Shown piece after piece: positions 17,104 to 26,522 of a DNA stretch of 64,000 nucleotides. The notes beneath the pieces were generated by a model. That model was not told where the DNA came from, did no database searches, and was given only the letters and a program-made list of their open reading frames with translations. Both the position numbers and the translations under genes were made by a program. Each line of letters starts with the position of its first letter. Position 1 is the stretch's first letter. This DNA comes from Dehalococcoidia bacterium (lineage in GTDB: Bacteria > Chloroflexota > Dehalococcoidia > UBA2979): assembly GCA_029246995.1 (NCBI GenBank), contig JAQWMB010000012.1:1-64000 (forward strand), written 5' to 3'.

Positions 17104-17598
17104 ATGAAAACATCCCGTTCTTTATTTTCAGTTAATGAAGTTTTAAAACTTTACTCATCTGGCCCTGTTACCGGTATTTTTACAGATGGTTCATGTGTAG
17201 GGAATCCTGGTCCAGGTGGATGGGGTACTGTTTTTGTTCAAGATGATAAAATTATAGATCAAAAATTTGGACATGCTGATGATACTACAAATAATCAAAT
17301 GGAACTTACTGCATTATTAGCAGCTTTAGAGTTAACTGAAGAGGACAGTAAAATTTCAATTTATACTGATAGCCAATTACTCGTTAATATATTTAATAAA
17401 TGGGCATCGAATTGGGAAGCAATGGGCTGGAAACGAAAGTCTGGGCCAATAAAAAATCTTGAATTAATAAAAAAAATATATATATTATTGCAAGTAAGAA
17501 ATGGCATTACAATATTATGGATTCCTGCTCATTCTGGTTATAAATGGAATGAGTATGCTGATTCTCTTTCAACTGCATATTTGCGTGATGTATTATAA
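17104..17598 (+). CDS. rnhA: ribonuclease HI
   Basis: The enzyme cuts the RNA strand of RNA-DNA hybrids. The four acidic metal ligands are visible: Asp in IFTDGSCVGNPGPGGWG, Glu in NNQMELTALL, Asp in IYTDSQLLV and Asp in NEYADSL. A 24-residue N-terminal extension precedes the first strand. The length of 164 is usual. It is coupled to the gene upstream (2 bp) and close to the amidase gene. Confidence 0.93.
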   Translation: MKTSRSLFSVNEVLKLYSSGPVTGIFTDGSCVGNPGPGGWGTVFVQDDKIIDQKFGHADDTTNNQMELTALLAALELTEEDSKISIYTDSQLLVNIFNKWASNWEAMGWKRKSGPIKNLELIKKIYILLQVRNGITILWIPAHSGYKWNEYADSLSTAYLRDVL

Positions 17599-17618
17599 TT
17601 AAAGTAGATTTAAGGTAA

Positions 17619-18911
17619 ATGATTATGCTCAATGAATTAGCTATATATGAACTTCAGGATCTCATTAGAAAAAGAGAGATTAATGCGTTAGATATCACAA
17701 AAGCATGCGTTAATAGAATTAATTCAAGAGATGATGTGGTGCATGCATGGATTGATTTTGATGAAAATGATATTTTTCAAAAAGCAAAAAAAATTGATGC
17801 AGATAAATCATCTTTGGGTTTACTGCATGGCATTCCGGTAGGAATGAAGGATATTATTGATGTGTCAGGCATGCATTCCAGGCGAGGTTCTAAAATTTAT
17901 AATGATAGAATTGCTACTACTGATGCCCATGTTGTATCGCTTGTTAAAGCAGCTGGCTCATTTATTTTTGGTAAAACAGTAACAACAGAATTTGCTTCAG
18001 GTAATCCAAATATTACTAGAAATCCTCACAATCTTGATTATACTCCAGGTGGCTCTTCAAGTGGATCAGCAGCAGCAGTCGCAGACTTTATGGTACCTTA
18101 TTCATTTGGAACACAAACAGCTGGTTCGATGATTAGGCCTGCTGCATTTTGTGGGGTACCTGCAATTAAGCCTTCCTTTGGTACACTTTCACGAGCTGGA
18201 TTGAGTTATGTTGCTGATTCACTAGATACATTAGGTTGGTTCGCACGTGATGTAAAAGATCTTGGCATTATCTTTCATGCTTTAACTGGTAAAGATATAA
18301 AATGGGAACTTGAACATGATATGCATCAATTAAAAATTGGTATTTGTAAAACTCCTGATTGGAATGCAGCAGAACCTGTAATACAGAATTTAGTTAGTGA
18401 CCTTGAAGAAAGCTTTGCAGCAAGTAATATTGTATTCAATGAGGTTATGCTTCCAAAAGAATTTGAATTACTTGGTGAAATACAAAATAGGTTAATGTGC
18501 AAAGAAATGACTTTTTGGCTTGAAGAAGAATGGAAAAATCATAGTGAGTTATTATCAGATTATATAATTGAAAGATTAGAGTTTGGAAGCCAAATATCAA
18601 GTGATCAATTATTACTTGATAACGTCGTGATAGAACATTGTAGAGCTTATATTAATAGTTTATTCAGTGATTTTGATTATATTATTACTCCTAGTGCTCC
18701 CGGCCCAGCACCTCAAGGCATAACAACCACTGGTAATTCCATCTTTAATCGTATGTGGACCCTTTTACACTTGCCATGTATTGCGTTACCAATGCGAAAT
18801 AATAATGATAACTTACCAATGGGTTTACAGATCATAGGGCAATTTCAAAATGATGTTGCATTACTTGAAAATGGATATCTACTACAAGAGTGGTTAAAGT
18901 CCCATTTCTAA
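17619..18911 (+). CDS. amidase signature family enzyme
   Basis: The Ser-cisSer-Lys triad is present: Lys in GIPVGMKDIIDVSG, Ser in TPGGSSSGSAAAVAD and the nucleophile Ser in GTQTAGSMIRPA. These are the hallmarks of amidase signature enzymes, which hydrolyse carboxylic amides. No GatB or GatC gene is adjacent and the length (430) is short for GatA, so it is more likely a catabolic amidase of unknown substrate. Its 3' end overlaps the convergent inositol synthase gene by 4 bp. The track start is MIML; MLNELAIYEL is also possible. Confidence 0.88.
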   Translation: MIMLNELAIYELQDLIRKREINALDITKACVNRINSRDDVVHAWIDFDENDIFQKAKKIDADKSSLGLLHGIPVGMKDIIDVSGMHSRRGSKIYNDRIATTDAHVVSLVKAAGSFIFGKTVTTEFASGNPNITRNPHNLDYTPGGSSSGSAAAVADFMVPYSFGTQTAGSMIRPAAFCGVPAIKPSFGTLSRAGLSYVADSLDTLGWFARDVKDLGIIFHALTGKDIKWELEHDMHQLKIGICKTPDWNAAEPVIQNLVSDLEESFAASNIVFNEVMLPKEFELLGEIQNRLMCKEMTFWLEEEWKNHSELLSDYIIERLEFGSQISSDQLLLDNVVIEHCRAYINSLFSDFDYIITPSAPGPAPQGITTTGNSIFNRMWTLLHLPCIALPMRNNNDNLPMGLQIIGQFQNDVALLENGYLLQEWLKSHF

Positions 18912-20212
18912 TTGTTGTCAATATGAGTAACTGGCTTTTCATTCATCCACAATCTTAGTGTATTTTTAAGCTTTGTTTGCTGAATAAAAAGGTCATTTTC
19001 AGGTGTTAAATTATCTATAGTTTGAGGACTTTTAAAATAAAAACTTAACCATTCTTGTACGCCTTTTTGACCATTTCGATTTGCTAAGTCCATAAACAGT
19101 GCTAGATCTAAAACAATTGGAGCAGCAAGGATGCTATCTCTACAGAGAAAATCTATCTTAATTTGCATTGGATATTGCATCCATCCAAAAATATCTATAT
19201 TATCCCATCCTTCTTTGTTATCGCGTCTTGGAGGGTAATAGTTAATGCGGACTTTATGATAAAGATCTTTATAAAGATCAGGGTATTTATCTGGTTGGAG
19301 GATAGTTTCTAAAACACCTAATTTACTTACTTCCTTTGATTTAAAACTATCTGGATCATCCAAGACTTCACCATCACGATTACCAAGAATATTTGTGCTA
19401 AACCAACCATTTAATCCTAATAATCGAGATTTGAAACCTGGAGCAAGAATAGTTTTTAGTAGTGTCTGACCAGTTTTAAAATCTTTTCCAGCAATTGGAA
19501 CATTATTCTTTTCAGCCAATTGGATGATTGCAGGAATGTCAACGCTAAGATTAGGTGCTCCATTAGCAAATGGTATACCTTTTGTGATTGCAGCGTAGGC
19601 ATAAATTTGACTTGGCGAAATTGCTGGGTCATCATTTTTTAATCCTGCTTCAAAAGTCTCAATTGACTGATGAACCTCTTGGATTTCTTGATGAGCTTCT
19701 GTACTGCCGCACCAAACAATAACAAGACGAGAACAGTTATTTTCAGTTTTAAATTGTTCAATATCATGCATTATTTGCTCTGCAAGGTCTAATTTGTTGA
19801 CACCTTTTTTAACATTTGGGCCATCAAGATTTTTTACCCACCTTTGATCAAAAACAGCAGACATAGGCTTAATAGCTTCCATTTCTTCTCTAATTGGCTG
19901 TAAATGATGAGGTTCTAGAACTCCTGCTCGCATTGCTGCTTCATATGCGTTATCATCAATTGGGTCCCAGCCTCCAAATACAATATCATCTAAATTAGCT
20001 AGAGGAACAAAATCTTTTATTAACGGTTGTCGATCTTCGCTTCTATCACCTATCCTGATATGACCCATTTGAGTTAATGAACCTATAGGTGGGGAAATAC
20101 CTTTTTTTATAGATATGATACCTGCATAGGTTGTTGTAGCAACAGCACCCATGCCTGGTGTTAAGATGCCTAATTTACCATTAGCTTCTTCAATAGTATT
20201 TTCGTTTGACAA
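18908..20212 (-). CDS. myo-inositol-1-phosphate synthase
   Basis: The enzyme converts glucose-6-phosphate to inositol-phosphate with NAD. The Rossmann start GILTPGMGAVATTTYAG and family blocks VFGGWDPIDDNAYEAA, LVIVWCGSTEA, IPIAGKDFKTGQTLLKT and LGLNGWFSTNILGNRDGEVL are all clear. The length is 434. Inositol could feed phosphatidylinositol lipids or compatible solutes. A PPOX-family gene diverges from the same 142-bp promoter region. Confidence 0.93.
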   Translation of the reverse strand: MSNENTIEEANGKLGILTPGMGAVATTTYAGIISIKKGISPPIGSLTQMGHIRIGDRSEDRQPLIKDFVPLANLDDIVFGGWDPIDDNAYEAAMRAGVLEPHHLQPIREEMEAIKPMSAVFDQRWVKNLDGPNVKKGVNKLDLAEQIMHDIEQFKTENNCSRLVIVWCGSTEAHQEIQEVHQSIETFEAGLKNDDPAISPSQIYAYAAITKGIPFANGAPNLSVDIPAIIQLAEKNNVPIAGKDFKTGQTLLKTILAPGFKSRLLGLNGWFSTNILGNRDGEVLDDPDSFKSKEVSKLGVLETILQPDKYPDLYKDLYHKVRINYYPPRRDNKEGWDNIDIFGWMQYPMQIKIDFLCRDSILAAPIVLDLALFMDLANRNGQKGVQEWLSFYFKSPQTIDNLTPENDLFIQQTKLKNTLRLWMNEKPVTHIDNN

Positions 20213-20354
20213 GATGATTCTCCAGTAATTTTAGCTAACTAACATGAAAATCAGTTTAATATATTTGTTTTGTTGCGTCACGTGATTTATTATTAAAGAC
20301 AATGAATGTACTGTTTTATTCATAGTTTAAGTATTTGTAGATAGTGGGGAAATT

Positions 20355-20912
20355 ATGCCAGAAGGAAAAAATGATGATGTAAAGTCAAGATGGGGAACTA
20401 ATGAAAATGAAGTTCCTTGGGATAAAGAGAAGGGACTTGACAGTGATTCTGCAGAACAATATCGAGATGAGATTTTAGCTTTTATTTCAGATTCTAAACA
20501 AAGTTCAGCATATTTAATGACTAGAAGAAAAGACGGTAGAGAAATTATGAGGCCAGTGTCTGTTTTCGTAGACAATTGGATTTGTGAAACTATCACTCAG
20601 GATTTACAACCAAAGACTACACATGTTCGCAGAGATCCAATTGTTGGTTATTTGTGGGTTGGTCGTGAACATAGATCTGATTGGAAAGCAAATGATGATT
20701 TTCGGCCGAAAGTTGTTTGGATGCAAGGACAAGCAGATCTTGTTGAATCTGAATCAGAAGTGAATGATTTTTATAAAAAACGTGAGGAAAGAAAAGGCGT
20801 CGGTAGAGTGCATCCTGAAGGTGAAACAATGTACTTAATTAGAACAAAACCACAATACTTACGGGCAGAAGGATGGGAAGGCTCACGAGCAATTGTCTAC
20901 AAAGAATTTTAA
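20355..20912 (+). CDS. PPOX/FDOR-family flavin protein (pyridoxamine-phosphate oxidase-like), copy 1
   Basis: The split-barrel fold binds flavin or F420. Conserved blocks shared with the two other copies in this window are AYLMTRRKDGREIMRPVS, CETITQDLQPKTTHVRRDP, VGYLWV and the C-terminal PQYLRAEGW. The N-terminal WDKEKGLDSDSAEQYR motif is shared with copy 3. The substrate is not predictable from sequence. Confidence 0.8.
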   Translation: MPEGKNDDVKSRWGTNENEVPWDKEKGLDSDSAEQYRDEILAFISDSKQSSAYLMTRRKDGREIMRPVSVFVDNWICETITQDLQPKTTHVRRDPIVGYLWVGREHRSDWKANDDFRPKVVWMQGQADLVESESEVNDFYKKREERKGVGRVHPEGETMYLIRTKPQYLRAEGWEGSRAIVYKEF

Positions 20913-20925
20913 TCTTTTAAGTCAT

Positions 20926-21834
20926 TTATTGTAGGGTGTCACCAATATTTAATAAATCAGAAGCATTAATTTTTGATTCGCCATTTTTTCTAACTTTATT
21001 AATTTTTATGGAACCATTTTTTCCTGCAATGACGACAGCAGTGTTTTCTATTTCTATAATTGTTCCAGGCTTTTCAGTTTGTACAATTCTGTCTATTATT
21101 TTTGATTGATATAATTGAACCGAGTCATTCATAAAATTGCAGTAAGCTCCTGGTTGTGGGTCAGAACCACGTATTAAGTTGTGTATTTGTTTTATATCTG
21201 CACTCCAATTAATTTTTGCATGTTTTTTTTCAAAAGGTTCTTCATAAGTCGCAAGTGATTCATCTTGTATAATTGACGGTGCAGCATTGTTTTCTACAAG
21301 CGTTATTGCTTTCATCATTGTTGCAATTCCTAAAGGATAGAGTGTATTAAAATATAATGTTCCTACTGAATCGTTTAAGCCAATTGCCGTGGATTCCTGT
21401 AATATAATTGGTCCAGTATCAATGCCCTGATCCACCCAAAAAATACTTAAGCCTGTCTCATCTTCTCCATTTACTATGGACCAATTCATTGCTGATCTTC
21501 CTCGATGTTTAGGCAACAATGAAGGGTGATATTGGATAGCACCAATTGTTGCTGCATCAATGATTTCTTTTGGGATAATGTCATTTACAAAAGCAAAGAC
21601 AATTAAATCTGGCTTCATAGTTTCTATGAATTCATTTTTAGCATTCTCTTTTTTTAATAGCTTTGTATAAATATTTGGTAATTGATTTTCTTTAGCTAAG
21701 GCACTGAGAGGGTCATTGTCATTATTATCTTTTGGTAAGGGTGTTGAAACACCAACAACATTTTTACCTTGTTGTAAAAGTTCTTTTAATACATCATGAC
21801 CAAATTGGGCTTGCCCGATAACAACTATACGCAT
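20926..21834 (-). CDS. formyltransferase-fold hydrolase, like the N-terminal domain of 10-formyl-THF dehydrogenase
   Basis: The fold is that of methionyl-tRNA formyltransferase (Fmt). The catalytic region QYHPSLLPKHRGRSAMNWSI, with SIFWVDQGIDTGPI, matches the hydrolase domain of 10-formyl-tetrahydrofolate dehydrogenase more than Fmt, which has the HASLLPRWRGAAP pattern. The C-terminal domain (from about 205) is of the usual Fmt_C type. I start it at MRIVVIGQ (21834) rather than at the track Met, since the first strand begins there. It may release formate from 10-formyl-THF or formylate an unknown substrate. PurU elsewhere in the window does a similar reaction. Confidence 0.7.
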   Translation of the reverse strand: MRIVVIGQAQFGHDVLKELLQQGKNVVGVSTPLPKDNNDNDPLSALAKENQLPNIYTKLLKKENAKNEFIETMKPDLIVFAFVNDIIPKEIIDAATIGAIQYHPSLLPKHRGRSAMNWSIVNGEDETGLSIFWVDQGIDTGPIILQESTAIGLNDSVGTLYFNTLYPLGIATMMKAITLVENNAAPSIIQDESLATYEEPFEKKHAKINWSADIKQIHNLIRGSDPQPGAYCNFMNDSVQLYQSKIIDRIVQTEKPGTIIEIENTAVVIAGKNGSIKINKVRKNGESKINASDLLNIGDTLQ

Positions 21835-21942
21835 ATGATTTCTTTCTGTATTATATAACATGGATTGCTTAAAAATAATAATCTATATTGGTTGGTAGTA
21901 TAGATCAAGTATAAAAGTATCTGTGCTTTGTAGGTTTTTTTT

Positions 21943-22836
21943 ATGAATAATTTTTTTTTAAAATCAAAAATCATTTTTATATTAGGATTTTTTTGTATTG
22001 CTTGTGGTAATGACCAAGCCGAAAGTCCAGTTGCCCCTTCTAATAATCCTATAGAACCTATGATAGAAAAAATAATTGACCAAAAGAATATAATAGTCAC
22101 TGAAGAATCCCAAGTGGTTAGAGGAAGCACAAAAAAGGAACAAGTAGCAAAAGAAGTTGTTTCTAAAGAGGAAAAAATTATTAAGACCAAGGAATCCTTA
22201 TTTATTGATCATACCGTTGTCTCTGGTGATAATTTATGGGATTTGGGATTGGAATATGACATTGATTGGAAATATATATATTGGAATAACATCGATTCTA
22301 TGCCATCTCCATCATCAATAAAGCTGGGTGAGATTTTAAGTATCCCAAAGATGCCAGTCGTTCAACATCAAATTAAAATTGGGGAGACAATTACAGATAT
22401 AGCTCAATATTATGAGGTAGATGTTCAGGCAATTATTGATTTTGAATTTAATAGTATCAAAGATAAGAACAATATTACTGTTTCGCAAATACTGTATATA
22501 CCCAACGCAGAAATTAAGTACTATTCAGTCACTTTAAGCTTTTATTATTGTAAGACTGTTGATGATCCAAGTTATTCTAGTGGAGATGGTGGTAATTTTT
22601 GTGAAGTTATGCGTAATGGTCAAAAGGTATATCCTGGCGCAGCAGCATGCGCATATCGTTTCCTTGGTCAAAGATTTCGTATTATGAATGACCCATTGCA
22701 GAGAACATATGAATGTGCAGATACAGGTAATCTTGTTCTTGGCTGGCATAGAGATATTTGGTTTAATACTAATGAAGAAGGATGGAAATGGCTTAATAAA
22801 GTCGGTGATACAGGTGATATTATTATTTTAGATTAG
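21943..22836 (+). CDS. LysM lipoprotein with a C-terminal double-psi barrel (3D-like) domain
   Basis: The lipobox is GFFCIAC near residue 22. Two LysM-type repeats follow at about 88-137 (HTVVSGDNLWDLGLEYDI) and 139-188 (HQIKIGETITDIAQYYEV), which bind peptidoglycan-like glycans. The last 100 residues resemble the 3D or RlpA-type double-psi beta barrel found in murein-active enzymes, ending TGNLVLGWHRDIWF. A lytic transglycosylase-type activity is plausible but no catalytic residue can be named. It is convergent with the histidine kinase gene. Confidence 0.75.
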   Translation: MNNFFLKSKIIFILGFFCIACGNDQAESPVAPSNNPIEPMIEKIIDQKNIIVTEESQVVRGSTKKEQVAKEVVSKEEKIIKTKESLFIDHTVVSGDNLWDLGLEYDIDWKYIYWNNIDSMPSPSSIKLGEILSIPKMPVVQHQIKIGETITDIAQYYEVDVQAIIDFEFNSIKDKNNITVSQILYIPNAEIKYYSVTLSFYYCKTVDDPSYSSGDGGNFCEVMRNGQKVYPGAAACAYRFLGQRFRIMNDPLQRTYECADTGNLVLGWHRDIWFNTNEEGWKWLNKVGDTGDIIILD

Positions 22837-22842
22837 CTTATA

Positions 22843-24297
22843 TTATATTGCTAAAAATAAAATAAATTTTGCACCACCGAGCTCACTAATTTCTATATCA
22901 AGTTTGCCGTTATGTAATTTTGCTTGCTGATCAACAAGCGCTAAACCGAGACCAGAGCCTGCTGAAGTGGATGATCCAGTTTTAAATCTTTCTTTTATTA
23001 GTTCTCGTTCTTTGATTGCAATCCCTGGTCCATTATCCTCAATAATTAGGATGATATTTTTTTTAATTTCTTGCTTCAGTGTAACTTTAATTTGATGGTC
23101 ATTAGACTTCGGTTGCCCATGTATGATCGCATTATTCATTAAATTACTTATCATGACTTTAATGCCTTCTGACCATCCTTTCATTTCATAATCACTAGGC
23201 TCAATTGATAATTCTATTTTGATAGTAGATGCATTTTTTTGTGCATTACTGACAATTTCATCTGTTATTTCTGAAATATCAATGCTTTCAAAGATTTCTT
23301 CAATTGCTAATTCGCCTTTAGCTAAAATTCGTAATCCATCTAAAACATTTATTAATCGTTTTTGTTGTTCTGATAATTCATCAATAATTTCATAACGTTC
23401 TTTTTCTGCTAGATTTGGATTACTTGATAAAATATCTAAGTTTGTAATCATGCTTGTGAGTGGAGTACGTAGTTCATGAGCTGCATTACCTGCAAAGTCT
23501 TGGGCAGACAGTAAGGCACGTTCTCTTATAGCAGTCTCTTGTTCAACAGTATCTAATAATTGGTTCATTTGATTTGCTAATTCATTAATTTCGTATGGAC
23601 CAGATTCTGCATTGACACGGAAACTTAAATCTGATGTTTCACGAATTTTTGCAGTTTGATTTCTTAATAAATAGAGTGGACTAAGTGCTTTCCCCCCAAG
23701 CCACCAGCCAATTAATCCTGCAAGAAGAGAACATATAATTCCTACTGATATAAAACGATTAGTAATATTAGCAATCGTTTTTTCTAAATTTTCTGTTGAT
23801 GAACCAACAATCATCACAATGTTTGTATCATTAATACGAAGAGTCTTTTGCCCAGTTTTTAGATTGATGTCGTAGACTTTTTCTTTTATTTTTTGTCTAA
23901 GAAAACGCCAATTATTTTCTTCTCCATTATAATTGCTATACCCAAATTGCATCGACTCATCATCGATGTCAGGAAATCCTTCACTTTGTAAAAAAACACC
24001 AGTAGATGAAATTACTCTTAGTGCAATCCCTACATCTATGGTTCGAATTGTGGGAATTGCATTTGGTGTTAGTTGATTTGTTTGTATTGGATTGATGCGT
24101 CTTGGTATAGAGAAGAATTTTCTTGTATTATCAACAGCTAAGGCCTTTTCAACAATGATAGTTTGTTCTTCTAATCGGTTATCTAAAGCATTATTTGCAT
24201 CTTTTGATATCAATGCAATTAATGTGATGCCAGCAATAATAATCACGAGTCCAGTTGAAAAGATAGCTGCTAATGCAACTCGTAGTCGTAAATTCAT
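22843..24297 (-). CDS. sensor histidine kinase
   Basis: Two membrane segments (about 10-32 and 184-206) enclose an external sensor of about 150 residues. HAMP (about 207-258) leads into the DHp helix with the phospho-acceptor His in NAAHELRTPLTSMI. The ATPase domain shows the N box NLMNNAIIHG, G1 EDNGPGI and G2 GSGLGLALV. Its start overlaps the stop of the response regulator gene by 4 bp, so the pair is co-translated. The signal is unknown; the upstream PDZ gene may be part of the same envelope response. Confidence 0.93.
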   Translation of the reverse strand: MNLRLRVALAAIFSTGLVIIIAGITLIALISKDANNALDNRLEEQTIIVEKALAVDNTRKFFSIPRRINPIQTNQLTPNAIPTIRTIDVGIALRVISSTGVFLQSEGFPDIDDESMQFGYSNYNGEENNWRFLRQKIKEKVYDINLKTGQKTLRINDTNIVMIVGSSTENLEKTIANITNRFISVGIICSLLAGLIGWWLGGKALSPLYLLRNQTAKIRETSDLSFRVNAESGPYEINELANQMNQLLDTVEQETAIRERALLSAQDFAGNAAHELRTPLTSMITNLDILSSNPNLAEKERYEIIDELSEQQKRLINVLDGLRILAKGELAIEEIFESIDISEITDEIVSNAQKNASTIKIELSIEPSDYEMKGWSEGIKVMISNLMNNAIIHGQPKSNDHQIKVTLKQEIKKNIILIIEDNGPGIAIKERELIKERFKTGSSTSAGSGLGLALVDQQAKLHNGKLDIEISELGGAKFILFLAI

Positions 24298-24974
24298 GTT
24301 TTTAACACGAAGCCTACGCTGTGTACTGTATGAATGATTCTTGCTGTGTTATTTGTTTCTAACTTCTTTCTTAAATATCCAATAAACACATCTACTACAT
24401 TGGTTTCAACTGCAAAATCATAACCCCATACTTTATGCAATAATTGCTTTCGATTAAAAACGATATTGGGATTTTGAGCAAGGATGTACAGTAATTCAAA
24501 TTCTTTTCTAGTTAATTTTAATTCTTCTCCATTCTGTAAGCACAAATGTTTTTGAGGATCAATCGCTAAGCCTTGTATGGTAATTGTCTGATCATTGTCT
24601 TGTATTACTTGTGCTCTTCTAATAAGCGCACGCAGTCTTGCAATTAATTCTTGTAATGCAAAGGGTTTAACTAAATAGTCATCTGCTCCAGATTCTAGAC
24701 CTATGACCCTATCTGTTGTTTCATCTCTAGCAGAAAGTATACAAATTGGAATTTGAATATTTTTTTTTCGCAATCGCTGTGTGACGGTTATGCCATCAAT
24801 GTCAGGCATATTGATATCTAAAACAATTATATCTGGCGGATCAGACTCAATAATATCTAGTGCATTTCTCCCACCATTAGCAGTATATACATTAAATTTT
24901 TCAAGTTCTAAGCCACGCTTTAATGATTTTAAGATTGCATCATCATCATCTACAATTAATACTTTAGGGTCCAT
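24294..24974 (-). CDS. OmpR-type response regulator
   Basis: The receiver domain has the acidic pocket VDDDDAI, phospho-acceptor Asp in IIVLDINMPDIDG, Ser/Thr in ILSARDE and the conserved Lys in DDYLVKPFALQEL. The C-terminal winged helix has LTRKEFELLYILAQNP and the recognition helix VDVFIGYLRKKL. It is partner to the kinase gene that overlaps its 3' end. The PDZ gene lies 20 bp upstream. Confidence 0.95.
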   Translation of the reverse strand: MDPKVLIVDDDDAILKSLKRGLELEKFNVYTANGGRNALDIIESDPPDIIVLDINMPDIDGITVTQRLRKKNIQIPICILSARDETTDRVIGLESGADDYLVKPFALQELIARLRALIRRAQVIQDNDQTITIQGLAIDPQKHLCLQNGEELKLTRKEFELLYILAQNPNIVFNRKQLLHKVWGYDFAVETNVVDVFIGYLRKKLETNNTARIIHTVHSVGFVLKT

Positions 24975-24994
24975 TCTTTTAGCCTTTATAGTTT

Positions 24995-25579
24995 TTAACT
25001 TACAATATTACCTTTTAGATTCAGTACAGCACGCTCAATAGAAAGTGCAATTGTTGTTCCATCTTGTCTTTCAATTTCTAAAGTAACAAGCGTGCCAGCC
25101 TTCCCGTTAATAATCTTAGTAATCTCTCGTGATGTAAGATTGTTAGTATTTTTACTATCTATTGATATGATTTTATCACCAATTTGTAATCCTGCATTAT
25201 TTGCAGGACCATTAGGAATAATTTTTTGAATATATACAAAATCTCCCAGTTTTATAATCATTGCTCCAATCCCGGAGAAATTTTTATCCATTACTATTTG
25301 TTTTTTATTATAAAATTCTTTTTGCTTACCCATACTTGGCTTACCCATACTTGGCTTACCCATATCTGGCTTACCATGGGTACTTTGTTGCCGCATGTCA
25401 ACGTTTTTCTTTATATGTCCAGTTTTTTTCATTTCTTCAATCTTCGGTCTTAATTGAGAACGAATTTGCGGTGTATTATCATTGCTATTTTTTAATTCAA
25501 CATCATAATAAATGAATCCAATTGTTGCGCAGGCTAAAAATCCCAATATAATTTTTTTTATAGTATTTTGATTTTGCAT
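24995..25579 (-). CDS. membrane-anchored PDZ-domain protein
   Basis: I start it at MQNQN because a good AAAAGGAAT site precedes that Met, seven codons inside the track frame. One N-terminal TM helix (IIILGFLACATIGFIYYD region) is followed by a linker carrying tandem 5-aa units (GKPDMGKPSMGKPSMGKQ). The C-terminal PDZ domain is FSGIGAMI to LEIERQDG, with NNAGLQIGDKIISID as the peptide-binding hallmark. No protease domain is present. Position just before the two-component genes suggests a role in envelope stress sensing, which is inference. Confidence 0.75.
   Translation of the reverse strand: MQNQNTIKKIILGFLACATIGFIYYDVELKNSNDNTPQIRSQLRPKIEEMKKTGHIKKNVDMRQQSTHGKPDMGKPSMGKPSMGKQKEFYNKKQIVMDKNFSGIGAMIIKLGDFVYIQKIIPNGPANNAGLQIGDKIISIDSKNTNNLTSREITKIINGKAGTLVTLEIERQDGTTIALSIERAVLNLKGNIVS
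25325..25377. repeat. short in-frame tandem repeat of 15 bp units
   Basis: Three nearly identical units of GGCTTACCCATACTT (plus a fourth partial) encode the GKPSM repeats of the PDZ-protein linker on the minus strand. Copy number may vary between strains. Confidence 0.75.
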
Positions 25580-25692
25580 TTTTAATTCCTTTTCAATCAT
25601 TAACTTTTCTTGACCGTATAGTATATTTTTAAGAAAACTTTGATGATTGATTAAAAAAACTATAAATTAACTATGAATTTTTTCTAAGAAAT

Positions 25693-25866
25693 TTATAGCC
25701 ACTTATTTTTTTTTGCTTCGTCGATATATTTTTTTGGCTCAACTATGAATTTATTTCTTTGGGCCATATCAAAAATATAATACCAATTACCTTCAAAGCT
25801 ATATTTAAAGCCTTCTTTCGAATCTTCAAACTCTCTACCTGTCATTATGCAAGTTCTTTTAGTCAT
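25693..25866 (-). CDS. 57-aa YHS-domain-like protein, missing from the ORF track
   Basis: The minus-strand ORF begins ATG with a good AAGGAAT site (GAAAGGAATAAC) and encodes 57 residues. The product reads TCIMTGREF, then YSFEGNWYYIFDMAQRNKFIVEPKKYID. The Cys-x-Met-Thr start, aromatic YSFEGNWYYIF and FIVEPKKYI end correspond to the YHS fold (CPVCGM, YEYKGKTYYFC, F..NPEKYL), found in metal-binding small domains. Only one of the usual Cys ligands is retained. It lies upstream of the PDZ-two-component operon and just downstream of tRNA-Arg on the same strand. Confidence 0.6.
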   Translation of the reverse strand: MTKRTCIMTGREFEDSKEGFKYSFEGNWYYIFDMAQRNKFIVEPKKYIDEAKKNKWL

Positions 25867-25881
25867 GTTATTCCTTTCTAC

Positions 25882-25957
25882 TGGTACGCCGGAGAGGATT
25901 CGAACCTCTGACCCTCAGTTCCGAAGACTGATGCTCTATCCGCTGAGCTACCGGCGC
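25882..25957 (-). tRNA. tRNA-Arg(TCG)
   Basis: On the minus strand the acceptor stem GCGCCGG pairs with CCGGCGT (one G-U), D-arm GCTCAGCGGATAGAGC and T-arm AGAGGTTCGAATCCTCT are standard, and CCA is encoded. The anticodon loop CTTCGGA gives TCG, reading CGN codons. Confidence 0.95.
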
Positions 25958-26042
25958 ATAATTACCTACCTTTATTATTCTAGTATATGGCTTAGATCAA
26001 AAACATCAATTTTCAATTTGTTAAATTTTTTAATTCAAAATA

Positions 26043-26444
26043 CTATTTTTTAAACTGCTCTGTATTCATAGGTATAAAAATTGTTTTTCGTTCTCCCGCC
26101 TCTTTATTGGCTACGGTAGTATGCCCTTTACTGTATTCCTCAGTATCTTCAACAATGAGTAATGAGCCTGGATTAAATACTCTTGCTTCTCCATCACTAA
26201 CAGTAATGGTAGCACTGCCTGATATTGAAACAATAATTTGTTTCTCAGGGGCAAGGTGCCAAGTTCTTTTTTGATTGCTTGCTGCTTTTCTAAAAATTAT
26301 TCCCTGTGTATCAAATAATCTTGATTCATGTGGCTTGGAATGAGTTTGTTCCATATCAATTAATAAATCTTCAAAATGTGTTTCACCCTGATTATCAGTA
26401 TAAATTCTTGTGATTTCAAAATATTCTTTATGCATTTTACTCAT
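26043..26444 (-). CDS. cupin-fold protein
   Basis: The core RTWHLAPEKQIIVSISGSATITVSDG followed by VFNPGSLLIVEDTEEYSKGHTT has the spacing of a small single-domain cupin, with His residues that could bind metal (RTWH, KGH). The 133-residue length fits. It diverges from the aminotransferase gene with a 78-bp shared promoter region. The ligand is unknown. Confidence 0.7.
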   Translation of the reverse strand: MSKMHKEYFEITRIYTDNQGETHFEDLLIDMEQTHSKPHESRLFDTQGIIFRKAASNQKRTWHLAPEKQIIVSISGSATITVSDGEARVFNPGSLLIVEDTEEYSKGHTTVANKEAGERKTIFIPMNTEQFKK

Positions 26445-26522
26445 CGTTAATTTTGACTATGTGTTTTTTAAGCTATAATAATTAAGTATATATATATTAA
26501 TTTAATTTATTGGCACACAATA

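Noticed and set aside
17619-18911. GatA subunit of glutamyl-tRNA amidotransferase
   Set aside because: The triad fits any amidase-signature enzyme, the length is short for GatA and gatB/gatC are absent nearby.
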